Shown here: positions 8,946 to 17,057 of the stretch, one piece after another
Layout: each line of letters opens with the position of its first letter
How positions within the stretch are numbered: the stretch's first letter is position 1
NCBI GenBank assembly: GCA_963741565.1
Contig: CAVUIK010000008.1
Location: 496,001 to 560,000, forward strand
Direction: 5' to 3'
Length of the DNA stretch: 64,000 nucleotides
DNA from: Ga0077555 sp963741565
Lineage (GTDB): Bacteria; Pseudomonadota; Alphaproteobacteria; Rhizobiales; Hyphomicrobiaceae
Made by a program: the position numbers and the translations under genes
Notes under the pieces: model-generated
Told to the model about the DNA's origin: nothing
The model's database searches: none
What the model saw: only the letters and a program-made list of their open reading frames with translations

Positions 8946-9869
8946 ATGACTCCTGACGAGATCCTGTCGATCCGGCCCAAATACCTGACGCAAAAACAAC
9001 GCGAGGCCTATTTCACCGACGGTCACATCCTGCTCGAAAGGATCATTCCGGACATATGGGTTGAGCGTCTGCGAGCCGCAACCGACAAAATGGTCCAGGA
9101 AAGCCGGCAGATTTCCAAGCGCGATGCGAAGTGGGATATCGAGGCCGACCATACCTCCGAGAACCCGCGATTACGGCGCCTGTCCAGCCCGAATGACCAC
9201 CACCCCACGTATTGGGAATATGCCTCGGCGGCCTCCTCGCCACTGCCCGACCTGATCGCCGATCTCGTCGGGCCGGATGTGAAGTTCCATCATTCGAAGC
9301 TGAACTTCAAATGGTCGAAGGGTGGCGCCGAGGTCAAGTGGCACCAGGACATCCCGGCATGGCCACACACCAACTACACGCCTTGCACGGCCGGAACCTA
9401 TCTGCACGACTGCGGGCGTGCGCAAGGCCCCATGGGCTTCATTCCCGGTAGCCACAATGGGCCGATCTACAGCGAGTACGACGAAGCGGGGCAGTGGGTC
9501 GGGTGCCTGTCGAAAGCGGATACGGCCAAGCTCGATATGTCGAAAATTGTCTGGCTCGAAGCGCCGGCGGGCTCGATCACCATTCACAACTGCCGGTCGC
9601 TGCATTACTCCGAGCCCAATAACTCGCCAGTCGCGCGCCCGCTGCTTCTCAATGTCTACTCGAATGCCAATGCCATGCCCTACACGGCCAACCCGCTGAC
9701 GTCGGCGTATTCGGGTGCGATCGTGCGCGGCAAACCAGCGCAATGGGCCTGTCACGATCCACGACCCTGCCTGTTGCCTCCGGACTGGGCCGCGACGGGC
9801 TACTCGTCGATTTTCGCCAAGCAGCAAGGCGAAGATGCTGGCAAATCGCCGATGGGCGGAATGATGTGA
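8946..9869 (+). CDS. Phytanoyl-CoA dioxygenase (PhyH) family protein
   Basis: A 307-residue Fe(II)/2-oxoglutarate oxygenase-like protein. The HxD pair is H133/D135 (KWHQDIPAW) and the distal histidine is H220 (RSLHYSEPN), followed by an arginine near 232 expected to bind 2-oxoglutarate. A GGAGAG ribosome site precedes the ATG. It is followed after 48 bases by a membrane fatty acid hydroxylase on the same strand, suggesting a joint role in hydroxylating a lipid or lipid-derived substrate. It is divergent from paaG across a 160-base gap that should hold both promoters. Confidence 0.9.
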   Translation: MTPDEILSIRPKYLTQKQREAYFTDGHILLERIIPDIWVERLRAATDKMVQESRQISKRDAKWDIEADHTSENPRLRRLSSPNDHHPTYWEYASAASSPLPDLIADLVGPDVKFHHSKLNFKWSKGGAEVKWHQDIPAWPHTNYTPCTAGTYLHDCGRAQGPMGFIPGSHNGPIYSEYDEAGQWVGCLSKADTAKLDMSKIVWLEAPAGSITIHNCRSLHYSEPNNSPVARPLLLNVYSNANAMPYTANPLTSAYSGAIVRGKPAQWACHDPRPCLLPPDWAATGYSSIFAKQQGEDAGKSPMGGMM

Positions 9870-9917
9870 TACCTGAGACACGATTGATGCGACCACGACT
9901 GGACCTGAGGACCGACG

Positions 9918-10688
9918 ATGATCACTGATCGCCAGAAACTGTTCCGGCAAGAGTACCGCTCGCGCATCATGGGCTTCTATGAAGGGCACCTGCATATCGC
10001 AATCATCTATGCAATGGGCGCAGCCGTCTTCTACATCTACCTCCAACACATTGAGAACCCGAGTTGGCTCGAACTGCTGACGATCCCTCTCACCTTCCTG
10101 TTCACCAACCTCTTCGAGTGGGCGACGCACAAATACATCATGCACAGGCCCATCCCGATCAAAGGATTGCGCGCCGTCTATGAGCGCCACACGCTGAATC
10201 ATCACCAGTTCTTCACGGACAGCGAGATGCGCTTTCGCGACCACAAGGACTGGCGCGTTACCGTGTTCCCGCCCTATGCCCTGGTCGTCTTCATTCTCAT
10301 GTCGTTGCCGGCCGCGGTCATCCTTGGCAACCTTTTCACACCAAATGTCGGCTGGCTGTTCATGTCCGTCACCACCGGAATGTATCTGATCTACGAGTTC
10401 ATGCACTTCTGCTGCCACGTCGACGAGAACTGGTTCGTGCGCAATTGCCCGTTCGTCAATACGTTGCGCCGGCACCATACCGCCCATCACAACGCACGCC
10501 TGATGATGGAGACGAACATGAACCTGACGTTCCCGATCGCCGACTGGTGGTTCGGGACATCCGACCTGGATCGCGGACTGGTTGGCACTCTCCTCAATGG
10601 CTACGACACCGCACACTTGAAGAAGGATCTGCGCGGCCAACCAAAGCGCCCCGACGAGGCCGCAGCAACGCCGATGGGGAACTACTAG
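9918..10688 (+). CDS. Fatty acid hydroxylase / sterol desaturase superfamily membrane protein
   Basis: A 256-residue integral membrane di-iron oxygenase. The histidine boxes are in order: H71/H76 (HKYIMH), H91/H95/H96 (HTLNHH), H163/H167 (HFCCH) and H186/H187/H190/H191 (HHTAHH). Hydrophobic segments lie around residues 27-43, 52-68, 118-140 and 144-160. The superfamily hydroxylates or desaturates fatty acids, sterols, carotenoids or ornithine lipids. All iron ligands look intact. It sits between the PhyH gene (48 bases) and a PAN-domain gene (3 bases), a probable operon. The substrate cannot be read from sequence. Confidence 0.9.
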   Translation: MITDRQKLFRQEYRSRIMGFYEGHLHIAIIYAMGAAVFYIYLQHIENPSWLELLTIPLTFLFTNLFEWATHKYIMHRPIPIKGLRAVYERHTLNHHQFFTDSEMRFRDHKDWRVTVFPPYALVVFILMSLPAAVILGNLFTPNVGWLFMSVTTGMYLIYEFMHFCCHVDENWFVRNCPFVNTLRRHHTAHHNARLMMETNMNLTFPIADWWFGTSDLDRGLVGTLLNGYDTAHLKKDLRGQPKRPDEAAATPMGNY

Positions 10689-10691
10689 GTT

Positions 10692-11036
10692 ATGCAGCGA
10701 GCATCTGATACCGCGCGGGTGCGGCGACAATCGGCAGCGGCAGTACTCGCCGGAGCGGTTTTAGTCTGCCTGACGTCGGCCGTGCCTGCATCAAGTCGAC
10801 AGTTTACCCGCGAGACAGATATCGACCGGTCAGGGAATGACATCCGGTCGGAACTTCTGGCTCCGGAGGCTGTTATCGAAGACTGCGAGCAGCTCTGCCG
10901 GACGACGGCGGCTTGCGTCGCTTTTACCTTTGTGAAACGCAGCACGACCGTGCCAAATCCGATTTGCTGGCTCAAGGACACCGCTCCGTATGGTCACAAG
11001 AGCAGTTGCTGCGTCAGCGGCGTCCTCAAGAATTGA
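10692..11036 (+). CDS. Secreted PAN/apple-domain protein
   Basis: A 114-residue protein with a basic N-terminus and hydrophobic stretch (AAAVLAGAVLVCLTSAVPA) that fits a signal peptide. The mature part has six cysteines spaced as in PAN/apple domains: DCEQLCRTTAACVAF, then a CWLKD strand and a SSCCVSG ending. PAN domains bind proteins or carbohydrates. It begins 3 bases after the hydroxylase stop, so it is likely cotranscribed. Function unknown. Confidence 0.75.
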   Translation: MQRASDTARVRRQSAAAVLAGAVLVCLTSAVPASSRQFTRETDIDRSGNDIRSELLAPEAVIEDCEQLCRTTAACVAFTFVKRSTTVPNPICWLKDTAPYGHKSSCCVSGVLKN

Positions 11037-11069
11037 TCTGCGCCACAAGAACGTGCACATGACACCGGT

Positions 11070-11270
11070 ATGCCAATGCCCAACGACGTCAAAGCCATCG
11101 TCTCATTGCTAACCGTTCTGGTGGGGTTCGGTTTCGCCCACTGGGAGCAAGCGAACGGTAAGCCGGACCTTTATTGGCTGGTGATCGGCCTAGCGGCGTT
11201 CGCTGTGGCTGCGATGTGGATCTTCCCCGAAGCCAGCATGAAGAAAGGGGATATGCCGCCCAAGACGTGA
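11070..11270 (+). CDS. Small two-helix membrane protein
   Basis: A 66-residue protein with two hydrophobic segments (about residues 7-24 and 34-52) separated by a short polar loop and ending in a charged tail. It starts 33 bases after the PAN gene and ends 3 bases before a converging gene. No strong ribosome site is visible and I do not recognise the family. The membrane pattern and packing support a real gene, but confidence is moderate. Confidence 0.55.
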   Translation: MPMPNDVKAIVSLLTVLVGFGFAHWEQANGKPDLYWLVIGLAAFAVAAMWIFPEASMKKGDMPPKT

Positions 11271-11273
11271 ACC

Positions 11274-11693
11274 TCAACCGAGCTCTCCCCAGCTCGTAAC
11301 TCGCCCGACGCGTACGGCGATCACGGGAAGCCCGGCGAGCGTCATGCGCGCGTACTGCGAGTAGCGCGCCTTTAGTGCGGTCTGCGCCACCACATGTTCC
11401 GGCCCTGCCTCGAGCACATCGGCATGCCCGTGCAGCATCACCCACCCGAGCCGCGCCCAATCCTCATCGTAGCGGTCGACAACCAGCGCAACGCTCGGGT
11501 TCTCTCGAATGTTTCGCAGGCGTTTCAACTCTGCACCTGGTCGCTTCGGCTTTTCGTCGATCGTCGTGTAGAGCGTCTGGCCATCAATAGCAAAGCACAC
11601 GGGCACGACGTGTGGCACGCCTGACGCATCGGCGGTTGCGAGGCGTGCCACACGCTGCCGGTCCAGGAAAGATCGCTCGCTCGCACTCAGCAC
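11274..11693 (-). CDS. PPOX-class FMN/F420-binding oxidoreductase (TIGR03668-like)
   Basis: A 139-residue split-barrel protein of the pyridoxamine 5'-phosphate oxidase class. The pattern RVARLATADASGVPHVVPV, a central strand with SVALVVDRYDEDW, and the C-terminal VIAVRVGRVTSWG match the small TIGR03668-type group described as F420-dependent in actinobacteria. Whether this organism makes F420 cannot be judged here, so FMN or another flavin is possible. It lies 18 bases downstream of the alpha/beta hydrolase on the same strand. Confidence 0.8.
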   Translation of the reverse strand: MLSASERSFLDRQRVARLATADASGVPHVVPVCFAIDGQTLYTTIDEKPKRPGAELKRLRNIRENPSVALVVDRYDEDWARLGWVMLHGHADVLEAGPEHVVAQTALKARYSQYARMTLAGLPVIAVRVGRVTSWGELG

Positions 11694-11711
11694 ACGTCGC
11701 GCCTCCGCGCG

Positions 11712-12542
11712 TCAGCTCTTCGCAAGCCCAACAATTCGCGCCAGCATCGCACTCTCGCGGTTGGCGAGCTCGTCGACGATTGTGAAATGATTGGCGCCCG
11801 GCACCACCACGCATTCCGCTTTTACCCCGGCCCGACTCCAAGCGCTTGCCAAGTCCAACGCCTGACGAACGAACTCCTGGCTTTCCTCGCCGCCAGCGGC
11901 CGCCACAAACGTGCGGTCCTTTTGCGGCGCCGGCCACAACAGCGGACTCGCGTCCCGCGCCTTTGCCGCATCGAGTTTCAGAGCCTCGTTGAGGCTTGTC
12001 GGAACCAAAGGCGCCAACTCGAAGACTCCAGAGAGCGCGTAACCCGCTTTCACGAGATCCGCCGGCGCACCTGAGATCTTGCTCCAGTCGGTTGCAATCA
12101 TGGCTGCCGCCAGATGCCCGCCGGCCGAATGCCCAACGACCACAGGCCGCTGCTTGGTCGCCTCCCAGACCGCCTTCAGACATTGGCGCATCTCGGTGAC
12201 GATATCCATGATGCCGACCGACGGGCAGAGCGAATATGACGGAAACGCCACGGCAACACCGCGCGCGTTCAGCTCCTTCGCCAGGAAAGCGCTGTCCTTC
12301 CGGTCTCCGCGCTGCCAGTACCCACCATGAATGTAGACGACGACCGGTGCGCTTGAGCCGCCACCTTTTGGACGGAAGAGGTCGTATTTTTGGCGTGCGC
12401 CACTTCCATAGGATTTGTCGAGCTCTGCCGACGCTTCCGCGCGCCAGGCGTTCGATGCCTTGGCCCATCGCTCGGCATGTTGCGCATGCTCGGGCACGCG
12501 GGCACGATTGTTGTATTCTTTTTCGAGATCGAGCGCGGCCAT
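11712..12542 (-). CDS. Alpha/beta hydrolase, kynurenine-formamidase-like
   Basis: A 276-residue hydrolase starting at ATG 12542 (MAALDLEKEYNNRARVP). The HGGYW oxyanion motif and the nucleophile elbow GHSAGGH are clear, with the catalytic histidine probably in GANHFTIVDEL. The N-terminal EYNNRARVPEH segment is typical of the arylformamidase/esterase-lipase group. The substrate could be N-formylkynurenine or another small ester or amide; no kynurenine genes are nearby. Confidence 0.82.
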   Translation of the reverse strand: MAALDLEKEYNNRARVPEHAQHAERWAKASNAWRAEASAELDKSYGSGARQKYDLFRPKGGGSSAPVVVYIHGGYWQRGDRKDSAFLAKELNARGVAVAFPSYSLCPSVGIMDIVTEMRQCLKAVWEATKQRPVVVGHSAGGHLAAAMIATDWSKISGAPADLVKAGYALSGVFELAPLVPTSLNEALKLDAAKARDASPLLWPAPQKDRTFVAAAGGEESQEFVRQALDLASAWSRAGVKAECVVVPGANHFTIVDELANRESAMLARIVGLAKS

Positions 12543-12600
12543 GGCATGGCTCCTTTGCATTCTGGACTTTCGGTCCCGGCACTACTGCTTGCCGGCGCAA

Positions 12601-14223
12601 TCAGCGGCCATTGCGGGCATCTTCCTGGATCATGTCCGACGCCTTCTCGGCGATCATAATCGTCGGCGCATTGGTATTGCCCGATATCATGTTCGGCATG
12701 ATCGACGCATCGATTACGCGCAGCCCTGACAACCCATGCACCCTGAGGCGCTGGTCGACGACCGCCTTCGGATCAGACCCCATTTTGCAAGTCCCACAGG
12801 GGTGGAAGACCGTTGCTCCGCGTTCCTTGGCAATGGCCATGTACTCGTCATCCGTTCGGACCTCAGGCCCAGGGAAGTACTCGCGCATGACGAGTGGTTT
12901 AAATGCTGGTTGTTCGGCAATCTTTCGCGCGAGTTTCATACCGTCGAGCGTTATGCGCCGATCGCTTTCGGTCGCCAGATAGTTGGCGACAATGGCCGGC
13001 TGGACTTTCGGATCGGCCGATACGATGTGCTGGTGACCGCGGCTGTCGGGCCGAAGCACACAGATCGACGACGTGACGCCTGAAAATTTGTGCAACCCTT
13101 GCCCCGGCCGCTCAGCAGACAGCGGCATGAAATGGAACTGGATGTCGGGCTCTTCCAATTCGGGCCGTGTCTTGGCAAACACACCCACCACACCGGCGCC
13201 GACCGTCAGGATGCCGCGGCGCGACATCGCGTATTCGATACCCGTCTTGAACTGACGCCATGGGCTGTTCCACACGGCATTCAAACTGGCTGGCGACGCA
13301 ACCTCATAGATGAAGCGGACCTGGTAGTGGTCCTGCAGGTTTTCCCCCACGCCGGCGAGTTCGTGACGCACCTCAACACCGGCATTCTTGAGCACGTCGG
13401 CTTGGCCGATACCCGAGAGCTCAAGGATCTGCGGGCTGCCGATCGCTCCGGCCGACAGCAGCACCTCGCGTGACGCCCGGATCGTATGCATCACGCCGTT
13501 GTTCCGATAGCGCACTCCGGTCGCCTTCTTGCCGTCGAGCACGATCCCATGAACTTCGGACTCTGTGATGATGCGAAGATTTGGGCGGTTGGCTGCTGGA
13601 TGCAGATAGCTCATGGCTGTGGATGCGCGCCGGCCATTGCGCGTCGTCAATTGATAGTAGCCCGCGCCTTCCTGACGCTCTCCGTTGAAGTCACGGGTCT
13701 TCGGAATGCCAGCTTGAACAGATGCCTCGACAAAGGCCTCGCACAGCGGATTGTCCATACGCACATCGGTGACGGCCAATGGACCACCGCTGCCGTGCAG
13801 GTCGTCGGCGCCGCGCTCTTGATCCTCGGAACGGCGAAAATACGGGAGCACATCCTTGAATGACCACCCCTCGTTGCCGAGTTGCCGCCAGACATCGTAG
13901 TCGCGCGCCTGGCCACGAACATAGAGCAGGCCGTTGATCGAGCTGGATCCACCCAATACGCGCCCGCGCGGCCAAGGGACAATCCGGCCGTCGAGATGCG
14001 GCTCGGGTCCTGCACCGTACTGCCAAGTCACATCGGGATTGTACATTGTCCGGAAATAGCCGGCCGGAATGTGTATCCACGGATTGGTGTCACGTCCGCC
14101 GGCTTCTAGCAGCGCCACCGTCGTCCGCCCATCCTCGGTCAGGCGGTTGGCGAGTACGCAACCGGCCGAGCCAGCGCCAATGATGACATAGTCGTAATTG
14201 CCTTCAAGTGTCGCCGTGTCCAT
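12601..14223 (-). CDS. GMC-family FAD oxidoreductase (choline/alcohol dehydrogenase-like)
   Basis: A 540-residue protein. The ATG at 14223 is preferred over a start 20 codons upstream because AGAAGGGG lies just ahead and the FAD-binding GAGSAG motif then falls at residues 16-21. Other GMC signatures are PWPRGRVLGGSSSINGLLYVRG, the GAIGSPQILELSGIG signature 2, and a C-terminal HPCGTCKMG segment with the active-site histidine and the N of SGNTNAPT. The family oxidises alcohols, choline or polyols. The following hydrolase gene is on the same strand 58 bases downstream. Confidence 0.9.
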   Translation of the reverse strand: MDTATLEGNYDYVIIGAGSAGCVLANRLTEDGRTTVALLEAGGRDTNPWIHIPAGYFRTMYNPDVTWQYGAGPEPHLDGRIVPWPRGRVLGGSSSINGLLYVRGQARDYDVWRQLGNEGWSFKDVLPYFRRSEDQERGADDLHGSGGPLAVTDVRMDNPLCEAFVEASVQAGIPKTRDFNGERQEGAGYYQLTTRNGRRASTAMSYLHPAANRPNLRIITESEVHGIVLDGKKATGVRYRNNGVMHTIRASREVLLSAGAIGSPQILELSGIGQADVLKNAGVEVRHELAGVGENLQDHYQVRFIYEVASPASLNAVWNSPWRQFKTGIEYAMSRRGILTVGAGVVGVFAKTRPELEEPDIQFHFMPLSAERPGQGLHKFSGVTSSICVLRPDSRGHQHIVSADPKVQPAIVANYLATESDRRITLDGMKLARKIAEQPAFKPLVMREYFPGPEVRTDDEYMAIAKERGATVFHPCGTCKMGSDPKAVVDQRLRVHGLSGLRVIDASIMPNMISGNTNAPTIMIAEKASDMIQEDARNGR

Positions 14224-14292
14224 CACCGATTTGCGCCCCTTCTTGCGGCGAGTACACGCGTGCACTGTCGCCGATCCCGACATCGCGCAATG

Positions 14293-15165
14293 TTAGGGGT
14301 ACGCCGCGCTGGTGCCAACGCCTTCTTCCGCGCCGGTTGGGCCAAGGCGAAGACGTCGCTGGCGCAACCGTTTGCCTGTCGCCGCCCGCTCAGCCAGCGG
14401 AAGCACATCGAGACTGGGCCAGATCCCAGTAATCAACGATTTGGCATAGCCGTTCGCATAGCCATACTTTCGCATCGCTGCCGCCGCGCCGACAAAGTCG
14501 TACGACAAACGATGGGTCGAAAGCTGCACGCCACCGGACACTGGCTCGATGAGCCCGTACCAGACATCCGTGGTCCCATCATTGGCCGGCATGCCGATGA
14601 CACCAGGATTGAACCATGTCTGGCGCCCGACACGCTGAATGAAGGGCACGCCAGCGTGTCCGGCAATGATCACGTCGCAGCCCACCGCAGCGCATTCCTC
14701 CTTCAACGCCGTGGTCTCGGAGGCGAAGACCCACCGATTGACCTGGCCAACTCCTCCGTGGATGACGCGGAACGAGACGTCGCCGATCCGAAATCTCAGC
14801 GTCTCTGGCAATCCGCCCATCCAAGCCCGCATTTCCGGGGAGATGCGCGCGTTGGCGAACGGATACCACCCCTTGGCGAGGAGATCGCAGGCGCTTCCCG
14901 CTTCAAAGTTGCAGGCGCAATCGACAGCCCCATCGGCCAACTGCTGTTCGCAATTGCCTTGAATTATCGTACAACCCCAAGAGGCCACAGCTCGCGACGT
15001 CTCTTCGGCTTCAGCGCAATACGCCACCACATCGCCCGTGCAGATCACCCGCGTCGGCGGAATACCCAGCCGGGCGGCTTCCGCTATCAGCGCCTCAGTC
15101 GCTCGCAGGTTTGAATAGGGTCCACCGAAGACGAGCAGAGGACCGCTGGTGTCGTACTGAAGCAT
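14293..15165 (-). CDS. Metallophosphoesterase-family protein with altered first motif
   Basis: A 290-residue calcineurin-like phosphoesterase. Motifs GDVVAYCAE, GNCEQQ, HGG and GHAGVPF match the metal-binding blocks of the diadenosine-tetraphosphatase/YfcE-like group. The first block, normally D-x-H-x-N, reads GGPYSNLRA, so the first Asp and His ligands are missing while the Asn-Leu context remains. It may belong to a subgroup with a changed metal site or an N-terminus that is non-catalytic. A positively charged C-terminal extension of about 30 residues follows the domain. Confidence 0.8.
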   Translation of the reverse strand: MLQYDTSGPLLVFGGPYSNLRATEALIAEAARLGIPPTRVICTGDVVAYCAEAEETSRAVASWGCTIIQGNCEQQLADGAVDCACNFEAGSACDLLAKGWYPFANARISPEMRAWMGGLPETLRFRIGDVSFRVIHGGVGQVNRWVFASETTALKEECAAVGCDVIIAGHAGVPFIQRVGRQTWFNPGVIGMPANDGTTDVWYGLIEPVSGGVQLSTHRLSYDFVGAAAAMRKYGYANGYAKSLITGIWPSLDVLPLAERAATGKRLRQRRLRLGPTGAEEGVGTSAAYP

Positions 15166-15264
15166 TGATCCTCGCTGGAATGGAAACCCGATCTGTAATC
15201 CGCGGCGGCTCCGATCTCAACGGTCGGTTGATCACACTTCCGAGATCGAGCCCGTGACCGCTCC

Positions 15265-16929
15265 TCAGTCGAGGCCCCAACTGCGCATCAGTTCGTCGAT
15301 CATCGCCAAAGTCCGGCGCTCGACCAACTCCGGCAGCCAGACGTCGTGCTCGATCAAGCGCCGTGATACGGCAAAGGCGCTATCTCCATAGACCGCCAGC
15401 TTTGTCGTGAACTCGTTGTTCTTCGCTTCGTTCTGTTCCCGCTCTGTCAAGAGCGTCAGATTGCCAAGCAGATGCCGGAGACGATTGGCCTTCTGGCCAG
15501 TCCCGAAGTCAGCGGACCACCCGCTTCTGGCGGCCGGCTTCTGCGGGTAGATATGTTCAATCGTTGCCACAGGCAGCGTGGTCACTCGATCCGCAACCTC
15601 GTAAGTGGCATTGGCGCGCATCAGCAGAAAGAGCCGATATGGCCGCTTGGTGAAGTTCGGAGCCGCCAGGGCGTCCCGGACTTCCTTTCTTTCCTTGTCG
15701 CCGATCTCCAGAACGCCCCCCTTTCCCAGTGCGCGGTTACTGTCGATCTCATCAAGCAATGCCAGGTACCGCATATCTCGACGATGAACATCCTCTGCTC
15801 TGATCATCTGGCACCAAGCCAAGGCTTCCAGGCGCGACACAAAGGTCAGCGTCCGCTCGTCTTCGATGGCATGTCGATCAAGCCAATGCAAAAGCGGGAT
15901 CGACCACGTGTCGTGGCGGTTCACCCATCCGAGGAACTGGAATCGGCGATAGACCGGCCCTGGCGTTGATTGCTCTCGCAGGCCGGCATGCACGACATCC
16001 GCCAAATGAAAGCCAAGTGGCTTCACGCGTCCATCCACAAAGGATGCACTTCCGGCCGACGTTTGCAACGCAAACCGCCGCGTCAGGACAACCTCTGTCG
16101 GCTCGGTTGCGACCCGCTTCTCTCCGATCACAGCAATCGCTTGGAAGAGTCGCGCCATTTGCTCGTGGCCCAACCGCGCCTCGACCGTTTCCCAGATGAC
16201 CTGACGATCGCCGCGATCCTCCTCATCGATCGCGCCGAGAACTTTGGCCTTAAATAGATCCACGGATTCCGGCCGCAACCCAGCCTCATGCATCGTCGCA
16301 AACAAGAGCCGAGCGGCCCCCTCGCCGTCGACCTGCATGGCCACCACATGACACTGCTCGAGTAAAAACTCGGCGAGCATTTGCCGCCGCAGCGGCGGCA
16401 TGTCAGCGAGCTGCGCATTGAGCCAGTCCCGATTCGCGACGATGGCCTCCTCGCTGCCGGACAACGTCATCTCGTCCTGTTCGTTCGGCAGGCGGGTCGC
16501 CCCTTCGGTCTGCACAAGCCTTTGAAAGAAAACTTGCGTGGAACCGAGGGTGCGGAGCCGAAGGACCTCGGCCCGGCCAGCGACCGACCGATCCGAAATA
16601 CATCTCGCAAGCCGGTCTTTGAGGGTGGCGTCGCTTTCATTGTCGCGCAAGATCGCCAGTAGAATCGTCAGTGTCATCAAACGTTGATGCCCGTCCGCAA
16701 CAGCGAGTGATTGCATCCCGGGCTGCCGATATAAAATGATGGTGCCCAACGGATACCAATCGATCGGTCCATCACCATCCATGATCCGCAGCAGATCAGC
16801 CAACAGCCGTTCGACATGCTCCCGCTGCCAAGCGTACTCCCGCTGGAAGAAGGGCAATTGCAATTGTTTGGTATTTGAAAAAATATCTGCGACGGTCAGG
16901 ACCGTCGCCGACAAATGCGGATCCAACAT
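15265..16929 (-). CDS. GmrSD-like DUF262/DUF1524 protein, copy 1
   Basis: A 554-residue protein starting at ATG 16929. The N-terminal DUF262 (GmrS-like, ParB-type fold) shows LPFFQREYAW and ADGHQRLMTL; the C-terminal DUF1524 (GmrD-like, His-Me/HNH nuclease) shows IEHIYPQKP and LGNLTLLTEREQNEAKN. Fused proteins of this type are type IV restriction enzymes that cut glucosylated or otherwise modified phage DNA using nucleotide hydrolysis. The usual DGQQR motif is DGHQR here. A second, homologous gene follows immediately upstream on the same strand (gap 128 bases), so the two were probably acquired together. Confidence 0.85.
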   Translation of the reverse strand: MLDPHLSATVLTVADIFSNTKQLQLPFFQREYAWQREHVERLLADLLRIMDGDGPIDWYPLGTIILYRQPGMQSLAVADGHQRLMTLTILLAILRDNESDATLKDRLARCISDRSVAGRAEVLRLRTLGSTQVFFQRLVQTEGATRLPNEQDEMTLSGSEEAIVANRDWLNAQLADMPPLRRQMLAEFLLEQCHVVAMQVDGEGAARLLFATMHEAGLRPESVDLFKAKVLGAIDEEDRGDRQVIWETVEARLGHEQMARLFQAIAVIGEKRVATEPTEVVLTRRFALQTSAGSASFVDGRVKPLGFHLADVVHAGLREQSTPGPVYRRFQFLGWVNRHDTWSIPLLHWLDRHAIEDERTLTFVSRLEALAWCQMIRAEDVHRRDMRYLALLDEIDSNRALGKGGVLEIGDKERKEVRDALAAPNFTKRPYRLFLLMRANATYEVADRVTTLPVATIEHIYPQKPAARSGWSADFGTGQKANRLRHLLGNLTLLTEREQNEAKNNEFTTKLAVYGDSAFAVSRRLIEHDVWLPELVERRTLAMIDELMRSWGLD

Positions 16930-17057
16930 TGCCTCCTGCGGTCTGCGTCGCAGGACAATACCGACTGTGAAACTTTCGTGACGGTAACAAACGACCACTT
17001 CCAGAGCAAAGAATATTCGTCGCGCCGAACCTCAATCCGGTCAACCGCGCTCCCTCA

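Noticed and set aside
9171..10730. Minus-strand frame of about 519 codons opposite the PhyH and hydroxylase genes
   Set aside because: It spans two well-supported plus-strand genes with intact catalytic motifs and shows only low-complexity charged sequence.
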